The notes under the pieces are model-generated. The model did no database searches, had not been told where the DNA came from, and saw only the letters and a list, made by a program, of their open reading frames with translations. DNA of 64,000 nt from Rhizobium sp. CB3090 (lineage in GTDB: Bacteria > Pseudomonadota > Alphaproteobacteria > Rhizobiales > Rhizobiaceae): NCBI RefSeq assembly GCF_029714285.1, contig NZ_CP121662.1:1550001-1614000 (forward strand), read 5' to 3'. The position numbers and the translations under genes are program-made. The number at the start of each line of letters is the position of its first letter. Within the stretch, counting starts at the first letter, position 1. This document shows, piece after piece, positions 36,816 to 47,220 of this stretch.

Positions 36816-39476
36816 TTAGCCGGCGAGTGCCGCAGCGATCGCTTCAAGCGCGTCATCGGCCTTGGCTCCATCAGGGCCTCCGGCCTGAGCCATGTCGGGG
36901 CGGCCGCCGCCGCCCTTGCCGCCGAGAGCGGCCGAGGCGATGCGCACGAGATCGACGGCGCTGAAGCGACCGGTCAGGTCTTCGGTCACCGCAACGACAG
37001 CGCTGGCTTTGCCGTCTTCGGAGACGCCGATCAGCGTCACGACTCCAGAGCCGAGGCTGGTCTTGCCTTCATCGGCAAGCCCCTTGAGATCTTTCGGATC
37101 AACGCCGGAAATGGCCTTGCCAAGGAACTTGACGCCGCCGATTTCCCGCACGGCGTCTGCCGCGCCGTTCTGACCGCCGCCCATGGCGAGCTTGCGCTTG
37201 GCATCAGCCAGTTCGCGCTCCAGCTTGCGGCGCTCATCCATCAGCGCCTCGACGCGCGACACGACATCGGCGGGCTGCACCTTCAATGTCGAGGCCAGTG
37301 TCTTCACGCGCTCATCCTGCTCGGCAAGATAGTCGCGAGCGGATTCACCCGTCACCGCTTCGATGCGGCGAACGCCAGCGCCGACAGCGCTTTCCCCGAG
37401 GACGCGAATGAGGCCGATCTGGCCGGTGCCAGAGACATGTGTGCCACCGCACAGTTCAACGGAATAGGGCTTGCCGGACTTGGTGCCACGCACGCCCTGC
37501 CCCATGGATACCACGCGCACTTCATCGCCGTACTTTTCGCCGAACAGCGCCATTGCGCCTTCGGCGATGGCATCGTCGACGCTCATCAGGCGGGTCGTGA
37601 CCGGCGAGTTCTGCAGCACAATTTCGTTCGCCATATCCTCGACGACCTTCAGCTCTTCCGCCGACATCGGCTTCGGATGCGAAACGTCGAAGCGCAGGCG
37701 CTCGGGAGCGACCAGAGAGCCCTTCTGCGCCACATGCGTGCCCAGCACCTCGCGCAGCGCTTCATGCAGCAGATGAGTCGCCGAGTGATTTGCGCGCAGG
37801 CGCGAGCGCCTGTTGTGGTCGACCGTCAGCACGACGGCGTCGCCGACCTTGATCTTGCCTTCGGACACTTCCGAGCTGTGAACGAAAAGGCCCTCGCCCT
37901 TCTTCTGAGTATCGCTGACCGAAAGCTTGCCGTGGTCGCTGGAAATCACGCCGGTGTCGCCCATCTGACCGCCGGATTCGCCGTAGAACGGCGTCTGGTT
38001 CACGACGATCTGCACCTTGTCGCCGGCGGAGGCGCTGTCGACTGCAACGCCATCCTTGACGATGGCCTGGATCACGCCTTCAGCCGCTTCGGTGTCGTAG
38101 CCGAGGAATTCAGTCGCGCCGAACTTTTCCTTGAGCTCGAACCAGATGGTTTCGGTCGCCTTGTCGCCGGATCCGGCCCAATGCGAGCGTGCTTCGGCTT
38201 TCTGCCGTTCCATTGCATCGGTGAAACTCGATATATCGACGCCGATGCCCCGGGCGCGCAATGCGTCCTGTGTCAGGTCGAGCGGGAACCCATAGGTGTC
38301 GTAGAGCTTGAAAGCGGTCTCGCCATCGAGGCTGTCGCCCTTGTGCAGCGTCGAGGTCGCGTCTGCCAGCAGCGAGAGGCCGCGCTCCAGCGTCTTGCGG
38401 AAACGGGTTTCTTCCAACTTCAACGTTTCGGAGATCAGTGCTTCGGCGCGGACGAGTTCGGGATAGGCGCGCCCCATCTGCTGCACCAGCGTCGGCAGCA
38501 GCTTCCAGACCAGCGGTTCCTTGGCGCCGAGCAATTGTGCATGGCGCATGGCACGGCGCATGATGCGGCGAAGGACATAGCCACGGCCTTCGTTCGACGG
38601 CAGCACGCCGTCGGCGATCAGGAAGGCAGACGAGCGCAGGTGATCGGCGATGACGCGGTGGCTGGCGCGGCGCTCACCCTCGGCCTTGACGCCGGTCGCC
38701 TCTTCCGAAGCTTCGATCAACGCACGGAACAAGTCGATATCGTAATTGTCATGCTTGCCCTGCAGCACGGCGGCCACGCGCTCGAGACCCATGCCGGTGT
38801 CGATCGACGGACGCGGCAGATCGACCCGCTGTTCCTTGGTGATCTGCTCGAACTGCATGAAGACGAGATTCCAGATCTCGATGAAGCGGTCGCCATCCTC
38901 TTCCGGCGAGCCGGGAGGGCCGCCCCAGATATGATCGCCATGATCGTAGAAGATTTCCGAGCATGGGCCGCAGGGACCCGTATCGCCCATGGCCCAGAAA
39001 TTATCGCTGGTGGCAATGCGGATGATCTTGTCGTCCGAGAGACCGGCGATCTTCTTCCACAGATCGTAGGCGACGTCGTCGGTGTGATAGACCGTCACCA
39101 GCAGGCGCTTGGCATCGAGGCCGAATTCCTTGGTGATCAGGTTCCAGGCAAGCTCGATGGCGCGCTCCTTGAAATAGTCGCCGAACGAGAAATTGCCGAG
39201 CATTTCGAAGAAGGTGTGGTGACGGGCGGTATAGCCGACATTGTCGAGGTCGTTATGCTTGCCGCCGGCACGCACGCATTTCTGTGCCGTCGATGCCGTC
39301 TTGTATGGGCGCTGTTCCAGGCCGGTGAAGACGTTCTTGAACTGCACCATGCCGGCATTGGTGAACATCAGCGTCGGATCGTTGCGCGGAACAAGCGGGC
39401 TCGACGGTACGATCTCGTGGCCGTTCTTTTTAAAATAGTCGAGAAAGGTCGACCGGATTTCGTTCACACCGCTCAT
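36816..39476 (-). CDS. alaS: Alanyl-tRNA synthetase
   Basis: 886 residues from the ATG at 39476 with GAAGGGCC upstream; the 19-codon upstream extension is not used. The class II catalytic part begins [20 protein letters not shown] with the [15 protein letters not shown] block. The editing domain has [14 protein letters not shown] and [12 protein letters not shown] zinc/editing motifs, and the C-terminal DHHA1 region has [12 protein letters not shown]. Full length, no defects seen. It is downstream of recA on the same strand, but a recA terminator lies between. Confidence 0.98.
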   Translation of the reverse strand: MSGVNEIRSTFLDYFKKNGHEIVPSSPLVPRNDPTLMFTNAGMVQFKNVFTGLEQRPYKTASTAQKCVRAGGKHNDLDNVGYTARHHTFFEMLGNFSFGDYFKERAIELAWNLITKEFGLDAKRLLVTVYHTDDVAYDLWKKIAGLSDDKIIRIATSDNFWAMGDTGPCGPCSEIFYDHGDHIWGGPPGSPEEDGDRFIEIWNLVFMQFEQITKEQRVDLPRPSIDTGMGLERVAAVLQGKHDNYDIDLFRALIEASEEATGVKAEGERRASHRVIADHLRSSAFLIADGVLPSNEGRGYVLRRIMRRAMRHAQLLGAKEPLVWKLLPTLVQQMGRAYPELVRAEALISETLKLEETRFRKTLERGLSLLADATSTLHKGDSLDGETAFKLYDTYGFPLDLTQDALRARGIGVDISSFTDAMERQKAEARSHWAGSGDKATETIWFELKEKFGATEFLGYDTEAAEGVIQAIVKDGVAVDSASAGDKVQIVVNQTPFYGESGGQMGDTGVISSDHGKLSVSDTQKKGEGLFVHSSEVSEGKIKVGDAVVLTVDHNRRSRLRANHSATHLLHEALREVLGTHVAQKGSLVAPERLRFDVSHPKPMSAEELKVVEDMANEIVLQNSPVTTRLMSVDDAIAEGAMALFGEKYGDEVRVVSMGQGVRGTKSGKPYSVELCGGTHVSGTGQIGLIRVLGESAVGAGVRRIEAVTGESARDYLAEQDERVKTLASTLKVQPADVVSRVEALMDERRKLERELADAKRKLAMGGGQNGAADAVREIGGVKFLGKAISGVDPKDLKGLADEGKTSLGSGVVTLIGVSEDGKASAVVAVTEDLTGRFSAVDLVRIASAALGGKGGGGRPDMAQAGGPDGAKADDALEAIAAALAG

Positions 39477-39649
39477 ATTAGGCCCTTCAGTCCTTGCCTC
39501 GAGCGAGGCTTCGTCTCGCTCATGTTCCTTCACCTAACATGATCCTGTCCAAAACCGCTTCGCACTTATTCGGGATCACGCGCTGGCAAAATTTAATAAA
39601 TCCAGTGGCTTTTATCGTCCGCTCCCGGCCCTGTCCAGCGGCACAAGCA

Positions 39650-39687
39650 AAACCGGCCGCACATCCCTTGGACAATACGGCCGGTTT
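39650..39687 (-). terminator. Terminator of recA
   Basis: AAACCGGCCG (39650-39659) and CGGCCGGTTT (39678-39687) are perfect 10-bp arms with an 18-base loop; on the minus strand the stem runs into TTTTGCTTG. Confidence 0.75.
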
Positions 39688-39728
39688 CGAATTTTAGTCT
39701 TGATCAGTCCTGAAATCGGTCGCGAAAA

Positions 39729-40814
39729 TTACGCGTCCGCAGCGTCGCCGTCATCGGCCTCAGGTCCGCCATTCTGCAGGAAGCGATCGGCGATCAGACC
39801 GGCATTCTGGCGCAGCGACAGCTCGATCTCGCGGGCGAGATCCGGATTGTCGCGCAGGAAGAGCTTTGCGTTCTCGCGACCCTGACCCAGACGCTGGCTG
39901 TTATAGGAGAACCAGGCACCGGACTTCTCGACGATACCAGCCTTGACGCCGAGATCGATCAGCTCGCCGGTCTTGGAAACGCCCTCGCCGTACATGATGT
40001 CGAATTCCACCTGCTTGAAGGGCGGCGCCATCTTGTTCTTGACGACCTTGACGCGGGTCTGGTTGCCGACCACCTCTTCGCGCTCCTTGACGGAGCCGAT
40101 ACGGCGGATGTCGAGGCGAACCGAGGCATAGAACTTCAGCGCATTGCCGCCGGTCGTCGTTTCCGGCGAGCCGAACATGACGCCGATCTTCATGCGGATC
40201 TGGTTGATGAAAATGACCATGCAATTGGACTTCGAGATCGAAGCGGTAAGCTTGCGCAGCGCCTGGCTCATCAGGCGGGCCTGCATGCCCGGCAGGCTGT
40301 CACCCATCTCGCCCTCGATTTCGGCGCGCGGCGTCAGCGCCGCAACGGAGTCGACGACGAGAACGTCGATGGCGCCGGAGCGCACCAGCGTATCGGTGAT
40401 TTCAAGCGCCTGTTCGCCGGTGTCCGGCTGCGAAATCAGAAGATTCTGCAGGTCGACGCCAAGCTTGCGGGCATAGACCGGATCAAGTGCGTGTTCAGCG
40501 TCGACGAAGGCGCAGATGCCGCCCTTCTTCTGGGATTCGGCGATCGTCTGCAGCGCCAGCGTCGTCTTGCCGGAGCTTTCCGGTCCGTAGATCTCGATGA
40601 TACGCCCCTTCGGCAAGCCGCCAATGCCGAGCGCGATATCGAGGCTCAGAGAGCCGGTGGAAACTGTTTCGATTTCGACCACGTTCTCGTTCGAGCCGAG
40701 CTTCATGATCGAGCCCTTGCCGAACGACCGCTCAATTTGAGAGAGTGCCGCTTCAAGTGCCTTGCTTTTATCCACCGATTTGTCCTCTACAAGCCGCAAA
40801 GAATTCTGAGACAT
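39729..40814 (-). CDS. recA: Recombinase RecA
   Basis: 361 residues from the ATG at 40814. It forms filaments on single-stranded DNA, catalyses strand exchange and triggers LexA self-cleavage. The Walker A loop [14 protein letters not shown], the LVVDSVAAL Walker B and [22 protein letters not shown] (loop L2) are canonical. The C-terminus is acidic, as expected. An SOS-type operator lies 69 bp upstream. Confidence 0.98.
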   Translation of the reverse strand: MSQNSLRLVEDKSVDKSKALEAALSQIERSFGKGSIMKLGSNENVVEIETVSTGSLSLDIALGIGGLPKGRIIEIYGPESSGKTTLALQTIAESQKKGGICAFVDAEHALDPVYARKLGVDLQNLLISQPDTGEQALEITDTLVRSGAIDVLVVDSVAALTPRAEIEGEMGDSLPGMQARLMSQALRKLTASISKSNCMVIFINQIRMKIGVMFGSPETTTGGNALKFYASVRLDIRRIGSVKEREEVVGNQTRVKVVKNKMAPPFKQVEFDIMYGEGVSKTGELIDLGVKAGIVEKSGAWFSYNSQRLGQGRENAKLFLRDNPDLAREIELSLRQNAGLIADRFLQNGGPEADDGDAADA

Positions 40815-40882
40815 CCGATCCACCTTTAGGTTATTGAAGCCGCTCAAGCAATGTCGCCGCTGATGAGAATTGTGTACTCTAT

Positions 40883-40899
40883 TTGTTCTCATGCCGCAA
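40883..40899. promoter_or_regulatory. recA SOS operator of rhizobial type (TTG-N11-CAA)
   Basis: TTG (40883-40885), 11 bases, CAA (40897-40899), within TTGTTCTCATGCCGCAA. This spacing matches the operator reported for recA of Rhizobium etli. On the opposite strand GAAC-N7-GTAC overlaps it, close to the GAAC-N7-GAAC alphaproteobacterial LexA box. The position relative to the recA start fits repression by LexA. Confidence 0.7.
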
Positions 40900-41053
40900 G
40901 AGCACAACAAGCAATTGAAAGAAAAAGATAAAATGAGTTTCGTTCTACATTTGTTTTCTTCTTTCATCGCAAGGACTTACGTGCCTTTGACCGGCATTCT
41001 GCGCGAAACATGCGGCGGCTCGATTCGCCTTTGGAAGCGCTGAGGAGATCGGT

Positions 41054-41998
41054 ATGACGAAGAAGATTCTCGTTCTGGGTGGTGCCCATATCGACCGGCG
41101 CGGTCGCATCTTCGGCGAGACGGCGCCGGGGGCGAGCAACCCCGGGGCCTGGTTCGAGGAGCCGGGTGGCGGCGGCTTCAATGCGGCGCGGAATCTGGCT
41201 CGCCTCGGCTTTGATGTCCGTCTGATCTCGCTACGCGGCGGTGATGTGGCCGGAGAAATGGTGACGGAGGCGGCGCTCAATGCCGGCGTCGACGACAAGC
41301 CTTTCGTTTTTCTCGACCGGAAGACGCCGAGCTATACGGCAATCCTTGAGCGCGACGGCAATCTGGTGATCGCCCTCGCCGACATGGAACTCTACAAGCT
41401 GTTTGTGCCGCGCCGGCTGACGATCCGCGCCATCCGCGATGCTTTTGAGACCGCCGACCTGATCCTTTGCGATGCCAATCTGCCGGAAGAAACATTGGCT
41501 GCCATCGCGACGCGCGCAGCCGATTGCGGCAAACCATTGGCCGCGATCGCGATTTCGCCTGCCAAGGTAATACGCCTGAAATCCTGCCTCGCCGGCATCA
41601 GCCATCTTTTTCTGAACGAGGCCGAAGCTGCCGCACTTACGGAGAGCCGCCCGGACGATCCGCGCCACTGGGTCGCCGGGTTGCGCGCACTTGGGCTCAA
41701 GGGAGGCGTCATTACCCGCGGAAAGCGTGAGTTGATTGCTTTTTCCGGCGACGGCGCCGTCAGCTTGCAGCCGCCGGTTATCGATGAGATTGCCGATGTC
41801 ACCGGCGCCGGCGATTCGCTTGCCGCTGGGGTTCTCGCGGCCCTACTTGCCGGTCACGATCTCAGCGAGGCAGTGCGCTACGGGGCAGCGGCGGCCGCGA
41901 TCACCGTGCAATCGCCTTTCGCCACGGCGGAAGATCTTTCGCCCGAGCTTCTGAAGGCGACGCTGGCTCTTGTTCCCGAAGCCGCTATCTTGTCATGA
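41054..41998 (+). CDS. psuK: PfkB-family carbohydrate kinase, probable pseudouridine kinase
   Basis: 314 residues with a GAGGAGATCGGT ribosome site. PfkB motifs: EEPGGGGFNAARNLARLG near the N-terminus and DVTGAGDSLAAGVLAALL (catalytic Asp in GAGD) near the C-terminus. The identity as pseudouridine kinase rests on the next gene, pseudouridine-5'-phosphate glycosidase: the two together convert pseudouridine to uracil and ribose 5-phosphate, salvaging RNA-derived pseudouridine. On sequence alone another nucleoside or sugar is possible. Confidence 0.82.
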   Translation: MTKKILVLGGAHIDRRGRIFGETAPGASNPGAWFEEPGGGGFNAARNLARLGFDVRLISLRGGDVAGEMVTEAALNAGVDDKPFVFLDRKTPSYTAILERDGNLVIALADMELYKLFVPRRLTIRAIRDAFETADLILCDANLPEETLAAIATRAADCGKPLAAIAISPAKVIRLKSCLAGISHLFLNEAEAAALTESRPDDPRHWVAGLRALGLKGGVITRGKRELIAFSGDGAVSLQPPVIDEIADVTGAGDSLAAGVLAALLAGHDLSEAVRYGAAAAAITVQSPFATAEDLSPELLKATLALVPEAAILS

Positions 41999-42044
41999 AA
42001 CCCGTGAATTTCGCATTTCCCATCTCAGCCAATCGGATACAACC

Positions 42045-42971
42045 ATGAGCAAGCCTATTTCTCCCCTGCTGCCGATCTCCTATTCGAAGGAGGTTGCTGC
42101 TGCAAAATTGCGCGGAGCGCCGTTGGTGGCATTGGAATCGACCATCATCACCCATGGCATGCCCTATCCCGGCAATATCGATATGGCGCGCAGCGTCGAG
42201 GCCATCATTCGGCAGGAAGGCGCCGTGCCGGCAACGATCGCCGTCATTCACGGCGTACTGCATATAGGCTTGGAGCCTGAAGAGCTGGAGGCGCTTGCCC
42301 AGACCAGTGGTGCAATGAAAGTGTCTCGCGCCGACCTCGCCTTCGCCATTGCCGAGCGCCGCACGGGCGCCACCACGGTTGCCGCGACGATGATCGCCGC
42401 GGCACGCGCCGGCATCAAGGTTTTCGCGACCGGCGGCATTGGCGGCGTGCATCGCGGCGCCGAGGAAAGCTTCGATATCTCCGCCGACCTGGAAGAGCTT
42501 GCCCGCACCGATGTCATCGTTGTCTGCGCCGGTGCCAAGGCTATCCTCGATATTCCGAAAACGCTGGAAGTGCTGGAAACCCGCGGTGTGCCCGTCGTTA
42601 CCTACGACAGCGCGGAATTCCCCGCCTTCTGGTCGCGCTCCTCCGGCCTGCCGAGCCCGCTGACCTTGAACAGCCCGGCCGCGATCGCCAACTTCCAGAC
42701 AACCCGGGAACAGCTCGGCATCAACGGCGGCATGCTGATCGCCAATCCGGTGCCGGAAGCCGATGAAATCCCGCGTGAGGAGATGGAAATCTACATCGAG
42801 CGCGCCCTTGATAGCGCCGAGCGAGATGAGATCGCCGGCAAGGCGGTCACCCCCTATCTGCTCAGCACCATCTTCGACATCACCGACGGCCGCAGCCTGA
42901 AGACCAATATCGCTTTGGTCGAAAACAACGCCCGCCTTGCTGCTGAAATTGCTGTTGCTTTGGCGGATTGA
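42045..42971 (+). CDS. psuG: Pseudouridine-5'-phosphate glycosidase
   Basis: 308 residues from the ATG at 42045, 46 bp after psuK. Family blocks are clear: VALESTIITHGMPYPGN, the catalytic Lys region VSRADLAFAIAERRTGATTVAATM, FATGGIGGVHRGAE, and NSPAAIANFQTTREQLG. The enzyme splits the C-C glycosidic bond of pseudouridine 5'-phosphate to uracil and ribose 5-phosphate. Probably one operon with psuK; convergent with trpS 19 bp away. Confidence 0.95.
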   Translation: MSKPISPLLPISYSKEVAAAKLRGAPLVALESTIITHGMPYPGNIDMARSVEAIIRQEGAVPATIAVIHGVLHIGLEPEELEALAQTSGAMKVSRADLAFAIAERRTGATTVAATMIAAARAGIKVFATGGIGGVHRGAEESFDISADLEELARTDVIVVCAGAKAILDIPKTLEVLETRGVPVVTYDSAEFPAFWSRSSGLPSPLTLNSPAAIANFQTTREQLGINGGMLIANPVPEADEIPREEMEIYIERALDSAERDEIAGKAVTPYLLSTIFDITDGRSLKTNIALVENNARLAAEIAVALAD

Positions 42972-42990
42972 GACAGGAAAAGCGTCCGTT

Positions 42991-44010
42991 CTAGGTCAAG
43001 GAAAACAGACCTAGAGCGGCGCGCAGCTCCGCAACGGTTGCCTCTGTCCGTTCCCTTGCCCTGGCCGTACCCTGCCGCAGCACATCCAGAGCGTAGCCCG
43101 GTTCCGCGGCATAGCGGGCTCGGCGTTCACGGATCGGGGCGAGCAGAGCTTGCAGAATATCTTCAAGCTGTCGCTTCACGGCCATGTCGCCAAGACCGCC
43201 CATTCGATAGCGCGCCTTCAGCTCTTCGACCAAATCCTTGTCCTCGGCAAAGGCATCGAGATAGGTGAAGACGACATTGCCATCGACCTTTCCCGGATCG
43301 GCGGCCCGCAGATGGCCGGGATCGGTGTACATCTGGCGCACGGCTTGCCGAATATCGTCCGGCGACGCGGATAGCGGGATGGCGTTGCCCTGCGACTTGC
43401 TCATTTTGGCTTTGCCATCGACGCCCGGCAGACGACCGACCGTCGGGATCATCGCCTCGGCTTCCGGCAGAACTTCATGGCCGACCTGCCGGTTGAGACG
43501 ACGCACGATCTCGTTGGTTTGCTCTATCAACGGTGCCTGATCTTCGCCCACCGGGACGATCGTCGCCTTGAATGCGGTGATGTCGGCCGCTTGAGCCACG
43601 GGATAGCAAAGAAACCCCGCTGGAATATCGCGCTCAAAGCCGCGGAGTTGGATCTCCGTCTTGATTGTCGGGTTGCGCTCCAGCCGTCCGACGGTGACAA
43701 AATTCAGATACAGCACCGTCAGATCAGCCAATGCCGGCAACGCGGATTGCAGGCAAATCGTTGTTTTGGCCGGATCGATCCCGACGGCAAGATAGTCGTA
43801 GACGACCTCCAGCACGTTACGGCGAATCTTCTCCGGATCATGTGCGTTATCGGTCAGGGCCTGCATGTCTGCGAGAAGCAGGAATTGCCGGTGAGTATGC
43901 TGGAGGGCCACGCGGTTCCTGAGAGAACCGATGTAGTGACCGAGATGGAGAGGACCCGTGGTCCGGTCGCCGGTGAGAATGACCGGGCGATTGTCGATAG
44001 GTAAAGACAT
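42991..44010 (-). CDS. trpS: Tryptophanyl-tRNA synthetase, probably the auxiliary type
   Basis: 339 residues. It loads tRNA-Trp with tryptophan. The class I motifs are present: TGDRTTGPLHLGHYIGSL (HIGH) and AKMSKSQGN (KMSKS), with DMQALTDNA in between. The opening resembles TrpRS of Firmicutes and auxiliary TrpRS copies more than what I expect of the housekeeping alphaproteobacterial enzyme, so a second trpS probably exists elsewhere; this is inference. It is preceded by a leader peptide with two Trp codons and a set of alternative hairpins (44017-44171), which indicates induction when charged tRNA-Trp is scarce. Auxiliary TrpRS genes in Streptomyces are controlled by leader-peptide attenuation and give indolmycin resistance. 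Confidence 0.9.
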   Translation of the reverse strand: MSLPIDNRPVILTGDRTTGPLHLGHYIGSLRNRVALQHTHRQFLLLADMQALTDNAHDPEKIRRNVLEVVYDYLAVGIDPAKTTICLQSALPALADLTVLYLNFVTVGRLERNPTIKTEIQLRGFERDIPAGFLCYPVAQAADITAFKATIVPVGEDQAPLIEQTNEIVRRLNRQVGHEVLPEAEAMIPTVGRLPGVDGKAKMSKSQGNAIPLSASPDDIRQAVRQMYTDPGHLRAADPGKVDGNVVFTYLDAFAEDKDLVEELKARYRMGGLGDMAVKRQLEDILQALLAPIRERRARYAAEPGYALDVLRQGTARARERTEATVAELRAALGLFSLT

Positions 44011-44016
44011 TTGGTT

Positions 44017-44087
44017 GCTCCATAGAGGAGCCGCCGCGATCGGGAAGAATGCCGGGAAATGACCATGCCTGCCGCATCACGGCGGCA
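44017..44087 (-). promoter_or_regulatory. trpS leader: alternative hairpins of a Trp-responsive attenuator
   Basis: On the transcript, a hairpin of TGCCGC/GCGGCA (44070-44087) can be replaced by pairing of its first arm (44082-44087) with GCGGCA from the leader-peptide region (44113-44118). A last hairpin GCTCC/GGAGC (44017-44031) hides GGAGC, the ribosome binding site 6 bases before the trpS ATG. The first-formed hairpin CGCTCC/GGAGCG (44116-44132) lies directly after the Trp codons. The stems lack a long U-run, so control could be at translation as well as at transcription. Confidence 0.6.
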
Positions 44088-44120
44088 AAGGTCGATTTCA
44101 AGAAATGACGACTGCCGCTC

Positions 44121-44171
44121 CTAGATGGAGCGCCACCACTTAATGAGGCTGGTGTTCGCGAGATCGGTCAT
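44121..44171 (-). CDS. Leader peptide with tandem Trp codons upstream of trpS
   Basis: ATG at 44171 to TAG at 44121-44123 encodes 16 residues, MTDLANTSLIKWWRSI. Two successive TGG codons sit right before the stop and before the 5' arm of hairpin 44116-44132, the hallmark of ribosome-mediated attenuation. The rhizobial trpE leader peptide likewise has a run of Trp codons after an N-rich start. A ribosome stalled at the Trp codons would cover the first hairpin and free the downstream GCGGCA arm. Ribosome site upstream is weak. The rest of the gap to cckA (44172-44314) shows no gene and should contain the promoter. Confidence 0.78.
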   Translation of the reverse strand: MTDLANTSLIKWWRSI

Positions 44172-44314
44172 ATTGGCTTGATGCCATGGATCGGACAGGG
44201 ATGGCAATGGGAAACACCTGATTTGTGGCCTCCACAGCATCCAGCTCTTGCGCGCACTTTAATTGCCAAGACGATAAAGCGCATCGAAATAGCATTTTAT
44301 AAAGCTTCCCTCAC

Positions 44315-46933
44315 CTAGCGATCCAACGTCTCTCTGACGACGACGGCAAGCTGCTTCAGCGAGAAAGGCTTTGGCAAAAAGCCGAATTTGGCGTCGGCCG
44401 GCAGGTTGCGGGCAAAGGCATCTTCGGCATAGCCGGACACGAAGATGAACTTCATATCCGGATATTTCTTTCGCAATTCACGCAGCAGCGACGGCCCGTC
44501 CATTTCCGGCATGACGACGTCGGACACGACGACATCCACCTGGCCATCGAGTTCATCCATGATGTCGAGCGCTTCGACGCCGGACCCCGCCTCATAAACG
44601 GTATAGCCGCGCGTCTCGAGCATACGCTTGCCACCCCGACGCACCGCCTCCTCGTCTTCGACAAGCAGAACCACGGCCGACTTGCCGGTAAGATCGGCAG
44701 GTTCTTCCGATGGCGGGACGACGGCGGCAACGCTCTGATCCATCGCCGAGACTTCGCGGCTCTCGGAGGCCTGGCCTTCGATCACCGTCGGGATTTCGAC
44801 GATGTGGCGCGGCAGGAAGATGCGGAAGGTCGTACCCTTGCCGACTTCGGATTCCGGGTGGATGTAGCCGCCGGATTGCTTGATGATGCCGTAGACCATG
44901 GCAAGGCCAAGCCCGGTGCCTTTGCCCACTTCCTTAGTCGTGAAGAAAGGCTCGAAGATCTTATCCATGATGTCGGGCGCAATGCCGGTGCCGGTATCGC
45001 TGACCTCGACCAGCACCATCTCCTCATGCGGCAGATAGGCGTAGTTGAAGGAGGCCACGTCTGCGGCCGACAAATTGCGGGTGCGCAGCGTCAGCGTGCC
45101 GCCGCCCGGCATTGCGTCGCGCGCGTTGACGCAGAGATTGATCAGCACCTGCTCGAACTGCGACAGGTCGGTCTTCACCGGCCAGAGATCGCGGCCATAG
45201 TCGACATCCAGCTTGACATGCGTGCCGGACAGCAGCCGGTCCACCAGCATGCGCAGATCGCCGATCACATCCGTCAGATTGAGGATCGTCGGCCGCATCG
45301 TCTGCTTGCGTGAGAAGGCCAGCAACTGCCGCACCAGCACAGCGGCTCGATTGGCGTTGCGTTTGATCTCCATCAGATCGGCGAAGCTCGCGTCTGATGG
45401 CCGAGCCTGCAGCAACAGATGGTCCGATGACAACAGGATCGCCGTCAGCACATTGTTGAAATCATGCGCGATGCCGCCGGCGAGCGTGCCGACCGCATTC
45501 AGCTTCTGCGTCTGCGCCATCTGCGTTTCCAGAGCCTTCTGCTCGGTCACTTCGACGGCATAGACTATGGCCGCTTCCTCGGGCGCTTCGTCGGTCTGAT
45601 CGATGACGGCATTGATATAGAAGCGGAAATGCCGTGTGTCGTCTTTCGGATTGCGGGAATCGATCGGCGGGATGTCGCCCTGCCGATCCTTGGCGGCTGC
45701 AAGCGCCTGTTCCAGCCGCGGCCGGTCAGTTTCGTAGACGATGCTCTCGAGGGCAGCGCCACGCTCGATATCGTCGCGGGAAACGAGATCCGAGAAGAGC
45801 TTGAGGAACGGAGCGTTGGTGCGCAGAATACGACCCGAGCCGTCCACAGAGGCGATCGCCATCGGCGTATTGTTGAAGAAGCGGCTGAAGCGCATCGCCG
45901 CGACGGAGGCGGACTGATCGTTATCGCCGCCGTTCTGCCGTGTAAGGATGATGGTGCGGCTTTCGCCCGGCGCCCCATCGCGCATCGACGTGACACTGTG
46001 GACGATCTGCACCGGCAGGCTCTGGCCGTTGGCGCGACGCAAGTCGAGATCAAGCGTCACCGTCTTTTTCAGGCCGGGTTCGGCCTGTACGGACTGGATC
46101 AGCGTCAGGCCCTCACCGGCCACAAGATCGCCGATGGTGATGGAGCCCGGCGTGAATTTGGTCAGGTCGAAGCCCAGCCATTCGGCAAGCGTCGCGTTCA
46201 GATAGAAGATTTCGCCCTTGCGTCCCGCCGAGAAGAAGCCCGCCGGCGCATGATCGAGGTAGTCGATCGCGTTCTGCAGCTCCTTGAAGAAGCGCTCCTG
46301 ATCGTCCCGTTCAGACGTGATGTCGGTGATCTGCCAGATATACAGCGCCTTGCCGCGCCCCTGTTCCGGCGGCAGCACGCGCGCCTTCAAGCGATACCAG
46401 TGTGCGCCGTTCCCATTGCCTTCCCCAGGGCCCAGCGGCTTCAGAAGCCGGAACTCCTCCGAACCCTCCTTCCCTTCACGCAGGCCATTGGCAAGGCGAT
46501 AAAGCGCTTCATTGGATTCGCGATTGCGCGAGAGCAGCGTTTCCAGCGATTGCACCTCTGTCGCCTTGGCCGCACCCGTCAACTGACCGTAGGCGCCGTT
46601 GGCGTAGATGATGCGGCCCTTTTCGTCCGTGATCAGCGTGCCGTCCGGGTGGCTGTTCAGGAATGAGCGGGCCAGGCTGTCGGACTGCGTCTGCGGCATG
46701 ACCTCGACGAAGCCGATAATGGAGGAGACGAGAAAGAAGATGCCGACCATGGCAAGAATACCGAGCCCGCCAAGCACGGTTTCATTGTCGAGCTCGTCTT
46801 TGAAAACGACGAAAGCAGCGGCGGCTGCCACCAACACCAGGGCGAGCAAGATGATGCGCAGCACGGTGCCCGAACGAACCCCGCGATCCACCAGCGGCAC
46901 GCTATACTCGTCGGACTGACGCTGCTTCGTCAT
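44315..46933 (-). CDS. cckA: Hybrid sensor histidine kinase CckA
   Basis: 872 residues. Two N-terminal membrane helices (about residues 24-45 and 54-76), then tandem PAS domains, a HisKA/HATPase core with the phosphorylated His490 in [14 protein letters not shown], the ATP-lid region [17 protein letters not shown], and a C-terminal receiver domain with Asp805 in [13 protein letters not shown]. This order and the [23 protein letters not shown] receiver start match CckA, which phosphorylates ChpT and through it CtrA, the cell-cycle regulator. Stands alone; the 287-bp upstream gap to the divergent fliO-like gene has no gene. Confidence 0.95.
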   Translation of the reverse strand: MTKQRQSDEYSVPLVDRGVRSGTVLRIILLALVLVAAAAAFVVFKDELDNETVLGGLGILAMVGIFFLVSSIIGFVEVMPQTQSDSLARSFLNSHPDGTLITDEKGRIIYANGAYGQLTGAAKATEVQSLETLLSRNRESNEALYRLANGLREGKEGSEEFRLLKPLGPGEGNGNGAHWYRLKARVLPPEQGRGKALYIWQITDITSERDDQERFFKELQNAIDYLDHAPAGFFSAGRKGEIFYLNATLAEWLGFDLTKFTPGSITIGDLVAGEGLTLIQSVQAEPGLKKTVTLDLDLRRANGQSLPVQIVHSVTSMRDGAPGESRTIILTRQNGGDNDQSASVAAMRFSRFFNNTPMAIASVDGSGRILRTNAPFLKLFSDLVSRDDIERGAALESIVYETDRPRLEQALAAAKDRQGDIPPIDSRNPKDDTRHFRFYINAVIDQTDEAPEEAAIVYAVEVTEQKALETQMAQTQKLNAVGTLAGGIAHDFNNVLTAILLSSDHLLLQARPSDASFADLMEIKRNANRAAVLVRQLLAFSRKQTMRPTILNLTDVIGDLRMLVDRLLSGTHVKLDVDYGRDLWPVKTDLSQFEQVLINLCVNARDAMPGGGTLTLRTRNLSAADVASFNYAYLPHEEMVLVEVSDTGTGIAPDIMDKIFEPFFTTKEVGKGTGLGLAMVYGIIKQSGGYIHPESEVGKGTTFRIFLPRHIVEIPTVIEGQASESREVSAMDQSVAAVVPPSEEPADLTGKSAVVLLVEDEEAVRRGGKRMLETRGYTVYEAGSGVEALDIMDELDGQVDVVVSDVVMPEMDGPSLLRELRKKYPDMKFIFVSGYAEDAFARNLPADAKFGFLPKPFSLKQLAVVVRETLDR

Positions 46934-47220
46934 AAACCCCTCGTCTCCGCCCTCTTCCTTCTCACGTCATGCACTTGACGGATCGCCGGATTCGGACCTT
47001 TCGAATCTTCTTTAGCAATTTGCCGCATCGGCAAAAAGCTTTGCGGGGCCAGAAAGGCCTGTATTCACAAGGAAGAGCGCTGGACAAAGAACGATCTATC
47101 TTGTTTCCAGAGCGGACCTGTCCATATGATCGCCTCATATCGATACAAAGGTGAAGACGCTGGGCCGGTCGTTTTTGCGGCAAGGCTGCGACATCGAGGA
47201 TAATTACGGAGTATCTCGAA

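Noticed and set aside
37437..39542. A 701-codon plus-strand frame opposite alaS
   Set aside because: alaS on the minus strand is unmistakable; this frame is its shadow.
41054..42971. psuK-psuG as something novel
   Set aside because: Pseudouridine salvage pairs of this order are known in many bacteria.
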